Part shown: positions 7,005-15,902 of the stretch, piece after piece
Layout: the number at the start of each line of letters is the position of its first letter
Numbering within the stretch: position 1 is the stretch's first letter
Source of the DNA: Verrucomicrobiota bacterium
GTDB lineage: Bacteria; Verrucomicrobiota; Verrucomicrobiia; Limisphaerales; UBA8199
Direction: 5' to 3'
NCBI GenBank assembly: GCA_029974925.1
Contig: JARKQH010000476.1
Coordinates: 1-37,471, forward strand
DNA length: 37,471 bases
Made by a program: the position numbers and the translations under genes
Notes under the pieces: model-generated
The model's input: the letters and a program-made list of their open reading frames with translations, nothing else
Told to the model about the DNA's origin: nothing
The model's database searches: none

Positions 7005-8990
7005 TCACTCATTGACGATGGCCGGCGTGGCGAAATCGCCGGTCATCGTGCTGGGCAGCCGCCACACATGGTCGCCGCGCTGGTTGGTGAAATAGAGGCG
7101 GGACTCGGAGGGCTCGCGCCCGTGGCCGTCGGCCCAGAGGGCGTAAAAATCCGGGTGGGCGTTTAGGGGGCGCCGGGCGTAAGTGTGGTTGTAGGGACTG
7201 TTGCGGGTAAGCTGTTTCACGCGAGTCCAGGACTCGCCCTGGTTGGTGCTGGTCCAAAGGACCATTTCGCCGCCGGGATTGTAGGGTTGCGGTCCGAGGT
7301 CGGTGGGGGCGATGACGCGCCAGGTGCCGTCGGGTTCGATGTAAAGGGAGCCGTGGTCGTAATTGTTGCCCGAAGTGGTGAAGGGGCGGCGCACCCATTC
7401 CGTGCCGGTCCAGCGGAGGGTCTGCCACTGGCGGGGTCCATTGGCGGGGCCGGGCTCGAATCCTTTGCTGGTGAGAAAGAGAATGACGGGCCGGCCCTCG
7501 CGGTCGAAATTGATGTCCTTGAGATAGACGAGCCGGCCTTCGGCGCGAGAATCGAACACCAGGGCGGGATTGTTGGTTTGGGTGAGGGGCAGCTCGAGGG
7601 GTTCGCCGCGGACATTGCGCCAGGTGCGGCCGAAGTCAGCGGTTTCAACATAGTAAATGTTGGCGCGGGTGTTGAGGCCGGTGGGTGAGGGATGAAAATC
7701 GAAAGCGGAGGCGACGCGCCGGCCCTCGCGCCAACTGACCTGGTAATCTCCCATTTCGATGCCGGCCAGCATCGCCGGGTCGCTCCAAGCAACGCCATCC
7801 CGGCTGGTCATGAAGAAGAGGCACCGGGTGGCGGAGATGCCCAGAGGCCGGCCGCCGCCGTAGCGGGTATGGAGGAAGAGGAAGCCCTGGCCGGGAACGT
7901 GCCAGGGTTGCGTGTAGGAGAAGTTGGTCACGAGAATGCGCTCGAACTCGTCTATGCTCCAGGGTTTGGCGCTGCGATGAATGTAGGAGGGCCGGCCCGT
8001 GCCATGGGACGAGGAAAAAATCCAGAGGTAGCCGCGGTCGTCCACCTGAAGGGTTGGATTGTCGTGGGCATCCTCCGTGTGTTTGTTGAGGAGGAGGCGG
8101 GGGCGGGGCACCTGGCCGGTTTTGTGATCGTAGTAAGACACCATGTGGAGCAACTCCTGCTTGTCGGAGGGATGCCGGGCCGTGGTGCCGCCATAAACGA
8201 AAAAGGTCTTCTGGACTTCCTTGCAGTAGATGGCAATGGGGGCGTGCTGCTGGGGGTAGGTGGCAAAGCCGCCGCTGTATTTGTATTTGAATTCGTCCCC
8301 GGTGGGCTGGTTGTAGTACCAGATGCCGCGGTATCCGTCCTCCGCCTCCAGCTTGCCGCCGGTTGGGGGCGCCTCGGCAGGGTGCGGCGAGGCGGGCGCC
8401 GCCGCCAAGGCGGCCGCGGAACCAAAGAGGAGCGGCGGCGGCTCTTGGGGCAGTTCGGCGAGGGTGTCGGCGAGGAGGTAGCGGCCGATGACGACCACGC
8501 CAGCGGGTTGGGTGACTTCGAGGGTGACCTGGTTTGAGCCGGGGGACAAAGGCACGTAGAACACGCGATTGAGAGTGTGCGTGCGGGCGGCCCGAGGCCA
8601 GACGTGGCGGCCAACGGTCACGCCATTGGTTTTGACCACCAAATCACTGCCGCCGGAGGAGACGGCGGTGAGTTCCACGCCCAGAACTTTGGGGCCGGAA
8701 AAACCGGTTTGGATCACCAAAGGGTGGTGGAGCTCCGCCTCGGCGCCGCCGTACAACCGGCTGCTCAGTTTCCTGGCCGCGGCCTGAGCCGACTCCAACG
8801 GCTGGTTACGCAAATCCAGAACCCAGGTTTCAGGCTTTTTGCCGCGCACGGTGACGCCGGGTTGGAAGCTCCACAAGGCGGCCGTCGCGGAAGCCGAGGC
8901 GATTCCAAGCAGACTGAACAGAATGAACCTTTGCGCGAGCGCCCGATGCAAACAAGGCCCCGCGAAGAACCACGAGAATAAAGCTGCCAC
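7005..8990 (-). CDS. Secreted BNR_4 repeat protein (paralogue)
   Basis: A 661-aa protein read from a GTG at 8990; a TTG at 8951 would leave a more compact signal peptide ending around ...SLLGIASASATAA. Residues about 30-200 form a beta-rich N-terminal domain with no clear match. About 218-661 is a BNR_4 propeller parallel to the downstream gene: GYRGIWYYNQPTGDEF, KTFFVYGGT, SYYDHKTGQVPRP, DAHDNPTLQVDDRGYLWIF, DHGSLYIEPDG, YNHTYARRPLNAHPDFYALW and DHVWRLPSTM. The ordered motifs shared with the neighbour point to tandem duplication followed by exchange of N-terminal domains. The intergenic gap to the downstream gene is 117 bp, and the upstream gene ends 18 bp before this start. Confidence 0.85.
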   Translation of the reverse strand: MAALFSWFFAGPCLHRALAQRFILFSLLGIASASATAALWSFQPGVTVRGKKPETWVLDLRNQPLESAQAAARKLSSRLYGGAEAELHHPLVIQTGFSGPKVLGVELTAVSSGGSDLVVKTNGVTVGRHVWPRAARTHTLNRVFYVPLSPGSNQVTLEVTQPAGVVVIGRYLLADTLAELPQEPPPLLFGSAAALAAAPASPHPAEAPPTGGKLEAEDGYRGIWYYNQPTGDEFKYKYSGGFATYPQQHAPIAIYCKEVQKTFFVYGGTTARHPSDKQELLHMVSYYDHKTGQVPRPRLLLNKHTEDAHDNPTLQVDDRGYLWIFSSSHGTGRPSYIHRSAKPWSIDEFERILVTNFSYTQPWHVPGQGFLFLHTRYGGGRPLGISATRCLFFMTSRDGVAWSDPAMLAGIEMGDYQVSWREGRRVASAFDFHPSPTGLNTRANIYYVETADFGRTWRNVRGEPLELPLTQTNNPALVFDSRAEGRLVYLKDINFDREGRPVILFLTSKGFEPGPANGPRQWQTLRWTGTEWVRRPFTTSGNNYDHGSLYIEPDGTWRVIAPTDLGPQPYNPGGEMVLWTSTNQGESWTRVKQLTRNSPYNHTYARRPLNAHPDFYALWADGHGREPSESRLYFTNQRGDHVWRLPSTMTGDFATPAIVNE

Positions 8991-9008
8991 GGCGGAAGAT
9001 GTCGCAGG

Positions 9009-11840
9009 TTAAGGCACCTCGGATTTTACGCGGTAGAACAGGCCGCCCGCGGGCGGATTGGTGTGGGTGACCGTCTTGAGGCTGCCGTCGCCCGCGATGG
9101 TTTCCAGGGTGGTCCAATTGGCGGAGCCCAGCGCCGCGGTCTGCTGAACCACGTAGTTGATTCCTGGCGAGGACTGGAAGGAGAAGGAGAAGGTCGAGCC
9201 GGTGTGAACCGGATTCAGCAGTGTGACGGGAAGTGCGACCAGCGGTTCAGGCGCTGCGGTGATGACCAGGTTGTCCACTTCGCCGTATTGGACCACGCCG
9301 CCGCGAATGGCGCCGATGCGGAGCGTGCCCACCGGGCTGACCACATAACGCCAGACCAAGCCCTGACCCACCAGGGCGGCATCCACTTTGAGATCGAAGG
9401 TGCCGGCGAGCGGGCCGCTGACGTAGCAGATCATTTGGATGTGGTGCCAGTCGGCATCCAGCGCGGTGACCGGCACCCAGGCGGTGCGGTTGTAGTAGTT
9501 CAGGGCGTTGGTTCCCCACATGATGAACGGTCCCTGGGTCCCGCCCGTCGTGCTGGCGGAGTTGAGCGAGAGGTCCAGCGTCCGGACATCCATCGAAGAC
9601 ACCCGCGCGTCCAGATCAATGATCACCGTGCCCGCGGAAACCGGGGAGAAGTGGAGATAATCGGTGTAATCGGTCCCCATTTGCATGCGGCGCAGCACTT
9701 TGCCATGCACGCCATCGGCCAGGTCCACAATCTCGGACGGCTCGGCCGCCGGCGCCCAGTAATAATCGGCGTTGGTGACGGCGGTGAGATACCCGATGGG
9801 ATACAACGAATCATCCGTGAAGCCGCCGGAGTCAAAGATCGTGATCGGGTTTTCCGTCGCGTAGAGGAGCAAGGAGGCATGAGTGGGCCCGGCGCCGTTG
9901 ACTGCCGTGATTTCCACCGTGTGGCGGCCGGCGCCCAAGGGGCCGTAGGAGACCCAGAGGTCGGTGGGCGAGCCGGTGACGGTGAGGCCGCTGGACACAT
10001 TCGAGCCATTGACCGACACGGAAATGTCCGAGGCGGAAATGGGCAGGACGGACGTGACCTCGAACTGCAGGCTTCGGCTGGGGGGCACCACCGCGTAGGA
10101 GGCGGGGCTGAGGTTGGTAATGGTTGGGGTCGGGAAGGCGTTCGGGTCTTCCGGCGCGGCCTTGACCACGAGGTTGTCAATGCGCCCGTACTCCGGCACC
10201 GGTCCCGAGCTGTGGGACTGGAAGCTGATGCGGGTCAGGGGGGTGCCGGGAACGGCGTTCCGCCACAACACTTTTTCCGCGACGGGACTGTTGTTAATCA
10301 GGAGGTCGAAGCGGCCGGCGGCCGCGCCGCTCAAATAGTTGATGATTTTGCAGCGGTGCCAGGCGGGCGGCAGGTCGGCCACGGGAACCCACGCGCCGGC
10401 GGCGGTGCTGTAATAGGCCAGTTTGCCGCTGACGGCGCCCCAGGCGATGTGACTGGCCCAATCGCCGGTGGCCGGCATGAGCGCGACGTCAAAAGTCCGC
10501 GCGGCGGTGGTGGAGACCCAGGCGTCGAACTCGATGGTGATCACCCCGGAGGAGACCGGCCAGAACTGGAGGTAATCGGTCCGCGAAGTGCCGGTGTTCA
10601 TCCGCTCGAGAGCTTTGCCGTGCTCGCCGTCACCGACGTCCACGACCGTGGAGGGCACGGACGCCGGGAGCCACGAGGCGGTGCCATGCGTCACGGCCTG
10701 GAGCGGTCCCAGGGGATACAAGTCGTCGCTGGTGAAGCCTTCCGAGTCGTAAAGGACAAAGGGGCTGGTGGCCGTGTAAAACCGCCGGGTCAGGCTGGCG
10801 GTGCCCGAGGCGTTGGTCGCGGTCAGCACCATGTCATAAACGGTATCGGCGGCCAGGCCCGAAAAAGAGACGGTTCGGTTGGTTTCCGGGCCGGTCACCG
10901 TCAGTTGGGCGCTGACGTCCGTTCCGTTGAGGGTGAGGCCGATGTTCGCCGGGTGAATCGGGTCGAGGGCCACGACATTGAACTGGATGCCGTTGGCGGC
11001 GGGGTGAATGGCGTAGGCGTTCGGGCTGACGTTGGCAAAGGCGGGGACGCTCCAGGGCATGATCGAGACTGAATCAAGATCAAAGGGCCGCGGCTCGGTC
11101 GTCGTGCTGGCCTGGATGCCGAAGTGGAGGTTGGTGCGAGAGTCGCCCGGCGAGGCAAGGTTGCGGAAACGGTGGGGGGCGCTGCTTTGGAAGGAGACGC
11201 TGGACGTTTCATCGAAGACCTTGACAAGGTAGGTCAGCTCGGCGGGCTTGACCAGGACCTCGAAGGAATAGACATGGTTGGGCACCAGGGGCACCAGCGT
11301 GTCCACGTGGTTCTCGAGGGTGAAATTGCCCGTGCCGTCCACGTTGTCAAACACCCAGAACGTCTTGCCGGCGACGGCGCCGGAGGTATGGGCGGCGCCG
11401 GCGGCCATGAGGGACCAACTGATGCTGGCATCGGTGCTGCCGCCCAGGCGGGGGGCGTTGCGTGCAAAAAAGTGAACCCGGTCGTTAAAGACGGTGAACG
11501 CCGTGTCAAAATCGGCCTCCGTCAGCCGGAATTTCCAGCGAATGCGATGTGGCGCGGTGACGGTAACCCCCTCGCCGGATTGGTACTGACGCAGGAGATT
11601 GCGGTATTGGCCGCCAGTGGCATCGTAGTGGAGGTAGGGCGAACTGCCATCCAGGGGATCGGCCGACTGAATGACAGGCGTGCCGAGGGTCTGTTGCCAG
11701 CCGCCCACCCAGCCGCCGCCGGCGGCGCCGGGATAGACTTGGTCGTCGAAATTCGATTCGATGGCGGCGCGGGAGGAGGGGAGCGCGGTGAGGAGCGCGG
11801 TCAGCGTGACGAGCGCTCGAACAAGAGTGGGATGTTTCAT
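9009..11840 (-). CDS. Large secreted modular beta-sandwich protein
   Basis: A 943-aa protein. The ATG at 11840 gives a signal peptide (MKHPTLVRALVTLTALLT...SSRA); longer upstream extension is out-of-character, basic, low-quality sequence. Modules by rough residue: 26-262 a LamG-like beta-sandwich (ESNFDDQVYPGAAGGGW); 270-357 an Ig-like unit; 362-560 module A (DSEGFTSDDLYPLGPLQAVT...YGRIDNLVVKAAP); 565-660 a second Ig-like unit; 665-863 module B (DSGGFTDDSLYPIGYLTAVT...YGEVDNLVITAAP); 865-943 a terminal module ending GGLFYRVKSEVP. A and B match the N-terminal module of the BNR_4 gene at 4629-6887. No catalytic motif is visible. I infer an extracellular glycan-binding or adhesive protein. Being 18 bp upstream of the next gene, it is probably co-transcribed with the BNR_4 genes. 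Confidence 0.82.
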   Translation of the reverse strand: MKHPTLVRALVTLTALLTALPSSRAAIESNFDDQVYPGAAGGGWVGGWQQTLGTPVIQSADPLDGSSPYLHYDATGGQYRNLLRQYQSGEGVTVTAPHRIRWKFRLTEADFDTAFTVFNDRVHFFARNAPRLGGSTDASISWSLMAAGAAHTSGAVAGKTFWVFDNVDGTGNFTLENHVDTLVPLVPNHVYSFEVLVKPAELTYLVKVFDETSSVSFQSSAPHRFRNLASPGDSRTNLHFGIQASTTTEPRPFDLDSVSIMPWSVPAFANVSPNAYAIHPAANGIQFNVVALDPIHPANIGLTLNGTDVSAQLTVTGPETNRTVSFSGLAADTVYDMVLTATNASGTASLTRRFYTATSPFVLYDSEGFTSDDLYPLGPLQAVTHGTASWLPASVPSTVVDVGDGEHGKALERMNTGTSRTDYLQFWPVSSGVITIEFDAWVSTTAARTFDVALMPATGDWASHIAWGAVSGKLAYYSTAAGAWVPVADLPPAWHRCKIINYLSGAAAGRFDLLINNSPVAEKVLWRNAVPGTPLTRISFQSHSSGPVPEYGRIDNLVVKAAPEDPNAFPTPTITNLSPASYAVVPPSRSLQFEVTSVLPISASDISVSVNGSNVSSGLTVTGSPTDLWVSYGPLGAGRHTVEITAVNGAGPTHASLLLYATENPITIFDSGGFTDDSLYPIGYLTAVTNADYYWAPAAEPSEIVDLADGVHGKVLRRMQMGTDYTDYLHFSPVSAGTVIIDLDARVSSMDVRTLDLSLNSASTTGGTQGPFIMWGTNALNYYNRTAWVPVTALDADWHHIQMICYVSGPLAGTFDLKVDAALVGQGLVWRYVVSPVGTLRIGAIRGGVVQYGEVDNLVITAAPEPLVALPVTLLNPVHTGSTFSFSFQSSPGINYVVQQTAALGSANWTTLETIAGDGSLKTVTHTNPPAGGLFYRVKSEVP

Positions 11841-11881
11841 GGGAGTGAGTTGTTTCGGGGTCAAGGGCTTAAGAAGTTGGG

Positions 11882-12652
11882 TCAAGGGAGCTGGTCCAGT
11901 TCTTGAAAATACTGCATCTGACGGACGGGGCTGGGCGCGGTGGCGCTGATTTTGGAGGTCAACGGGCCGGGGCGGGCCCAGCGAACCGAGGTGTCGCCGA
12001 ACAGGCGGTTGTAGCCCCGGCCATCGTGGACGGGGTAAATGAAGGCGTTTTCGATGCCGCCGCCCTGGTAACCGACGACGCCCACGAAATCGCTGTAGAT
12101 GACTTTCTTGACATAATCGTGCATTTTCCATTCGGCCGTGGACCCCATCGGCACGCCGTCCTCGTCCACCAGGCGGGCGGGGTAGGAGCAGCGCACGGAG
12201 GGGTTGGTCCAGAAGTTGTCCGGGGCGTCGTAGGCCAGCACTTCCTGGAAGCGGGCTTTGCGCGAGAGACAGTAAAAGGTGTGGGGAACCGTGAGATACT
12301 GGTTGGAATAGAGCAGGCCGAGGTTGCGGTACTGGTCGCTGTAACGGACCCAGTAGGTGGTGAAGGAGGAGGCCGTGCGAAACACGGTGGGGAGGCGCTC
12401 CTTGTTATCGCCGGCGTACATGCTCAACGCCACGCCGACCTGGTGGAGGTTGTTGAGACAACTGGTGCGGCGGGCGTTCTCTTTGGCGCGGCTGAGGGCG
12501 GGGAGAAGCATCGCCGCCAGGATGGCAATGATGGCGATGACCACCAGCAGTTCGATCAACGTGAAGCCGCGGCGCGCGAGGCGGGGAACCGCGCCCGCCC
12601 CGGGGCGCACGGTTGGGTTGCGGCGCGCAGCTATGGACCGGGGACGAGTCAT
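11882..12652 (-). CDS. DUF1559-type prepilin / type II secretion pseudopilin-like protein
   Basis: A 256-aa protein from the ATG at 12652. A basic leader ([18 protein letters not shown]...ARRG) is followed by the prepilin-peptidase site [19 protein letters not shown], with the conserved Glu five residues after the cut. Next comes [20 protein letters not shown], typical of the very abundant verrucomicrobial/planctomycete prepilin-like family. The C-terminal domain ends with the usual 'FGDTSVRW' element. It should be cleaved by a type IV prepilin peptidase and inserted in the membrane, then assembled or exported. It lies first in the minus-strand run with the secreted modular and BNR_4 genes, 41 bp before the next start. 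That placement suggests a role in the surface display or secretion of the same set. Confidence 0.9.
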   Translation of the reverse strand: MTRPRSIAARRNPTVRPGAGAVPRLARRGFTLIELLVVIAIIAILAAMLLPALSRAKENARRTSCLNNLHQVGVALSMYAGDNKERLPTVFRTASSFTTYWVRYSDQYRNLGLLYSNQYLTVPHTFYCLSRKARFQEVLAYDAPDNFWTNPSVRCSYPARLVDEDGVPMGSTAEWKMHDYVKKVIYSDFVGVVGYQGGGIENAFIYPVHDGRGYNRLFGDTSVRWARPGPLTSKISATAPSPVRQMQYFQELDQLP

Positions 12653-12654
12653 AG

Positions 12655-12711
12655 TTCTCGAACCACAATCTAATCCGAGAATGGGAGGCGGTCCATAGCC
12701 CTTTCGGGCTA
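12655..12711. promoter_or_regulatory. Two inverted repeats in the divergent intergenic region
   Basis: The 94-bp gap between the divergent prepilin and sensor-kinase genes holds TTCTCG (12655-12660)/CGAGAA (12676-12681), and a tight hairpin TAGCCC-TTTC-GGGCTA (12696-12711). Either could be an operator or a 5'-UTR structure controlling one or both genes. No confident -35/-10 pair was found. Confidence 0.35.
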
Positions 12712-12746
12712 GTGCGTGGGACGGCGGTGAGATATACCATGGACGC

Positions 12747-14831
12747 ATGTGGGCCGTTGGCAGCAAGCGCATGGTTTTCCGGCTGGGAATCGCCCTGGCC
12801 TGGCTGCTGTGCGGCGCGGGTCCGGCCAGCGCGGCGACGGCCCCCGCCGCGGCAGACAGGCTGTCCAGCCCCGTGGTCTTGACCCAAGCCGCCGCTTTGC
12901 GGGCGCTGTCCCCAATGGAGGCGGCCAGCCGCAGACCGGTCAAGCTCCGCGCCACGGTCATCGGGTTGAACCCCTTGAGCCCGGCGATTTTTTTGCAGGA
13001 CGAAACGGGCGGCACCTTTGTGCGGCAGGAAGGCGTCTGGCCGGAGCAAGTCAGGCTTGGGGACGTGCTGGAGGTTGAGGGGGTGAGCTACGAGGGGCGG
13101 TTCGTGCCGGGGGTACAATCGGCCCGGTTGCGGGTGGTGGGGCATGGAGAGCTGCCGGAAGCCAGGGCGGTCACGTTCGATGACCTGCTCTCGACGCGGC
13201 ATCACTACGAGCGGGTCGAGTTGAGCGGAATCGTGCGGTCCGTTGCGCCCGGTCCGGTCGAAGGACAAACGGTGCTGACGCTGGCGGCGGGCACGAGGAA
13301 ACTGGAGGTGCGGTTGGTGGGGGTTGCTCCGCATGAGCTGCCGGCGTTGGTGGATGCCCGGGTGACGGTGGCCGGTGTGGCGGCGGGTTACATTAACGAC
13401 GCGCGGCAGATGGTCGCGCCCCAGTTGCATCTCAGCCGGTTGCAGGATTTGCGGGTGGACAGTCCTCCGCCGGCCGATCCCTGGCAGGTGCCGTTGGAGA
13501 CCGCGGCGAGTCTCTGCACCTTCAAACCGGAGGGTGTGTCCGGCCATCGCGTGCGGCTGCGGGGCGTGGTGACGCACGCCGAGCCGGGCAAAACGCTGTT
13601 TCTTCGCGAAGGCCAGCGCGGGCTGCGAGTCGAAACTTCACAAGCGGACAGCGTGGCTCCGGGCGACGAGGTTGAAGTGCTGGGGTTCCCCGCCATGGGC
13701 ACCTTCAGCGCCTGCATCGAACATGCGGAATTTCGGGTGATGGGCCGGGGCGCGCCGCCAGAGCCGGTGGCGGTGACCGTCGGGGAGGCCATGCGGGGCA
13801 CCAATGATGCGAACTTGGTGAGCGTCCGGGCGCGCCTGCTGGAGATTCTCAACACACCGGACGAAACCCTCCTGGTGCTGAGCGCCGAGGAGACGGCCCT
13901 CCGGGCGCGGCTGCCGCGGACGCGCCTGCCATTCCGGAAGGAAACCGAGTTGCAGGTCACGGGCATCTGCCGGCTGGGCGAGCCGAAGGTGCCCCACACC
14001 ATGTTTGGCGTCACACCGGGCACGCTGGAGCTGTTGGCGCGCTCCGCTCAGGACCTGCAGGTCGAGAGCCGGCCGTCGTGGTGGACCCCCGGGCGGCTGA
14101 TGGTGGCGGCGGGGCTTGCCGTGGGGTTGGCCGCCGTGGCGCTGGTGCGGGTGGTCTTGTTGCGGCGGCGGGTGGCCGAGCAGTCGGAAGTCATCCGCCA
14201 GAAAATCCAGCGCGAGGCGGCGCTGGAGGAACGCCAGCGGCTGGCCCGCGAAATCCACGACACGGTCGCGCAGAGTTTCTCGGGACTTGGTTTTCAGCTT
14301 GAGGCGGTGAGCGCGCGGCTGCCCGCGGCGGCCGAAGAGGCGCGGCGGCAGGTCGAGACGGCGCGGCAGATTGTGCGGCACGGGCAGGAGAGCCTGCGGC
14401 GTTCGTTGATGAACCTGCGGGCGCAGGAGCTGGAACGCGGGCGGCTGGCCGACGCGTTGCCCGAGCTGGCGCGGCAGCTTGCCGCCGGGACAGGGATTGA
14501 CGTCCGGTGCGCCGTGGAGGGGCCGGCGCAAGGACTGCCCGACGCCATTGAGAGCAACCTGCTGCGAATTGGGCAGGAATGCCTGACCAATGCCGTGCGG
14601 CATGGGAAGCCCAAGCGCATCGAACTGGAAATCCGCTACGCGGCGGAAGCGGTCCAGGTTCGCATCCAGGATGACGGAACGGGTTTTGACCCGGGGCAAC
14701 TCAAACGCGGCGGCTCAGGCCATTTCGGGTGGCGCGGCATTTGGGAGCGGGCCGAGCAAATTCGGGCCCGGGTGGACCTGGCCACGGCGCCGGGACAGGG
14801 CACCACGGTCACCGTCACCGCTCCCCTATGA
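12747..14831 (+). CDS. Sensor histidine kinase (HisKA_3 type) with large exported sensory region
   Basis: A 694-aa protein. An alternative start at 12771 ([20 protein letters not shown]) gives a neater signal peptide. Residues about 50-440 are exported and contain repeated OB-fold-like beta units ([46 protein letters not shown], each followed by a 'GD-vEV-G' turn). A membrane helix follows at about 451-472 ([20 protein letters not shown]). Then comes HisKA_3: [20 protein letters not shown] with phospho-acceptor His504. The HATPase_c domain has an N box ([13 protein letters not shown]) and G boxes ([18 protein letters not shown]). It phosphorylates the NarL-type regulator whose start overlaps its stop by 4 nt. 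The signal is unknown. Its divergence from the secreted cluster makes that cluster a candidate target. Confidence 0.92.
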   Translation: MWAVGSKRMVFRLGIALAWLLCGAGPASAATAPAAADRLSSPVVLTQAAALRALSPMEAASRRPVKLRATVIGLNPLSPAIFLQDETGGTFVRQEGVWPEQVRLGDVLEVEGVSYEGRFVPGVQSARLRVVGHGELPEARAVTFDDLLSTRHHYERVELSGIVRSVAPGPVEGQTVLTLAAGTRKLEVRLVGVAPHELPALVDARVTVAGVAAGYINDARQMVAPQLHLSRLQDLRVDSPPPADPWQVPLETAASLCTFKPEGVSGHRVRLRGVVTHAEPGKTLFLREGQRGLRVETSQADSVAPGDEVEVLGFPAMGTFSACIEHAEFRVMGRGAPPEPVAVTVGEAMRGTNDANLVSVRARLLEILNTPDETLLVLSAEETALRARLPRTRLPFRKETELQVTGICRLGEPKVPHTMFGVTPGTLELLARSAQDLQVESRPSWWTPGRLMVAAGLAVGLAAVALVRVVLLRRRVAEQSEVIRQKIQREAALEERQRLAREIHDTVAQSFSGLGFQLEAVSARLPAAAEEARRQVETARQIVRHGQESLRRSLMNLRAQELERGRLADALPELARQLAAGTGIDVRCAVEGPAQGLPDAIESNLLRIGQECLTNAVRHGKPKRIELEIRYAAEAVQVRIQDDGTGFDPGQLKRGGSGHFGWRGIWERAEQIRARVDLATAPGQGTTVTVTAPL

Positions 14832-15463
14832 GCCACCGGGATGCCAGAATCCGGCTGTTGCTGGTGGATGACCATCTGGTCGTGCGCATCGGTCTGCGGA
14901 GTCTCCTGGAGGTTCAGCCGGACATGCTGGTGGTCGCCGAGGCGGCAGGCGGGACCTCTGCCATCGCCGCCTTTGACCAGCATCGGCCGGATGTAACCTT
15001 GATGGACCTGCGGATGCCCGATTTGAGCGGCACCGAGGCCACAGCGGCCATTCGTAAAAAACACCCCGAGGCCCGCGTGCTGGTCCTCACCACTTTTGAC
15101 CACGACGAGGACATTTACCGGGCGCTCGAAGCGGGCGCCACCGGGTATTTGTTGAAAAACGCCGACAGCGAGACGTTGTTGGGGACGATTCGGGCGGTCC
15201 ATGCCGGCCAATACGTCCTGCCCGGGCCGCTGGCGGCGCGGCTGGCCCGCCGGCAGGCGGCGCCGGAACTCACCCCGCGGGAGCTCGAGGTGCTGCAGTT
15301 GATTGTCGAAGGGATGTGCAACAAGGAGATTGGCGCGAAGCTGGGGCTCTCGGAAAACACGATCAAGAATCACGTCAAGATGATCCTGGACAAACTGGGC
15401 GTGGCGGATCGAACCCAAGCCGCGACCACGGCGCTGCGCCGGGGCCTGGCGACGCTGGATTGA
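14828..15463 (+). CDS. NarL/LuxR-family response regulator
   Basis: A 211-aa protein starting at the ATG in the ATGA overlap with the kinase. The receiver domain (about 5-120) has the acidic pair in LLLVDDHLVV, phospho-acceptor Asp60 in VTLMDLRMPD, the switch Thr in VLVLTTFD and the Lys in GYLLKNADSE. A LuxR-type HTH (about 147-205) reads LTPRELEVLQLIVEGMCNKE, IGAKLGLSENTIKNHVKMIL, DKLGVADRTQA. It is a DNA-binding transcription regulator. The last 12 codons (TTALRRGLATLD) and the downstream 38 bp are duplicated at 16359-16435, on the far side of a TA cassette, but the gene itself is complete. Confidence 0.95.
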   Translation: MSHRDARIRLLLVDDHLVVRIGLRSLLEVQPDMLVVAEAAGGTSAIAAFDQHRPDVTLMDLRMPDLSGTEATAAIRKKHPEARVLVLTTFDHDEDIYRALEAGATGYLLKNADSETLLGTIRAVHAGQYVLPGPLAARLARRQAAPELTPRELEVLQLIVEGMCNKEIGAKLGLSENTIKNHVKMILDKLGVADRTQAATTALRRGLATLD

Positions 15464-15501
15464 AGCGGCGGCGGCCTTCAGGGCGGCGGCTCAGCGGCCG
15501 G
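15425..15501 (+). repeat. 77-bp direct repeat, copy 1 (regulator 3' end plus junction)
   Basis: From ACCACGGCGCTGCGCCGG to CTCAGCGGCCGG. It matches 16359-16435 with three substitutions and no gaps (74/77), offset 934 bp. This copy carries the genuine 3' end of the response-regulator gene and its stop. It also contains the antisense CGC-TGA that ends the TPR gene in copy 2, so the repeat is the ancestral convergent gene junction. Confidence 0.93.
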
Positions 15502-15624
15502 AGAATGCGCCCGCCCCGGGGCCCTGCCATTTCCGGGCTTTTACAGTCCCGGCCCCACGCGAGCATGGCCGCCGTTTCAGGACGTGACTCAGTCGGCCGC
15601 GGGCCTCGCGGACGCTTGCGAATG

Positions 15625-15650
15625 CTTCAACTTCAAGTTAAAGTTGAAGT
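15625..15650 (+). promoter_or_regulatory. Palindromic operator candidate before the Phd-like antitoxin
   Basis: Perfect 9-bp arms CTTCAACTT (15625-15633) and AAGTTGAAG (15641-15649) with a 7-nt spacer. An overlapping second palindrome ACTTCAA/TTGAAGT spans 15630-15650. It ends 4 nt before the ATG at 15654. It is a good candidate for the autoregulatory operator usual for Phd/YefM-family antitoxins. As RNA it would also sequester the start region. Confidence 0.6.
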
Positions 15651-15653
15651 CCA

Positions 15654-15902
15654 ATGAAGACCGTGACCATGTTGGCCTTTCGAAAAAACGCCCGCGGCAT
15701 TCTGCGGCGTCTGGAGCGCGGGGAGCGGTTCATCCTCTCGCATCGAGGACGCCCGGCGGCGCGACTCGAGCCCCTTGTTGCAGCCGGCACGGCCGACTTG
15801 GAAAAGGACCCGTTCCTGACCATTGGCCGGCGGGCGGTACGCAGCCCCAAAGGTGGAACCCGGCACCGGGACATTGACGGAGTCTTGTATGGCGGCGGTT
15901 GA
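15654..15902 (+). CDS. Phd/YefM-like antitoxin
   Basis: An 82-aa protein, MKTVTMLAFRKNARGILRRL, with the Phd/YefM fold pattern: a beta-strand, the 'FRKNARGILRRLERGERFIL' helix-turn and SHRGRPAARLEPL. These proteins bind DNA through the N-terminal half and neutralise the cognate toxin through the disordered C-terminus. The stop lies 14 nt inside the PIN toxin gene, so the two are translationally coupled. A palindromic operator candidate lies directly upstream. Confidence 0.8.
   Translation: MKTVTMLAFRKNARGILRRLERGERFILSHRGRPAARLEPLVAAGTADLEKDPFLTIGRRAVRSPKGGTRHRDIDGVLYGGG

Noticed and set aside
11841-12131. N-terminal extension of the 943-aa secreted protein to 12131
   Set aside because: The added 97 residues are Arg/Pro-rich shadow of the prepilin gene, and the ATG at 11840 starts a proper signal peptide.
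12653-13015. Upstream extension of the prepilin frame to 13015
   Set aside because: It would overlap the divergent kinase gene and lacks protein character. The ATG at 12652 gives a normal prepilin leader.
15425-15501. tRNA-like attachment site for an integrase element
   Set aside because: The repeat lies in the 3' end of a protein gene, no tRNA-like fold is visible and no integrase gene is in the cassette. An att-like origin is not excluded but is unsupported.
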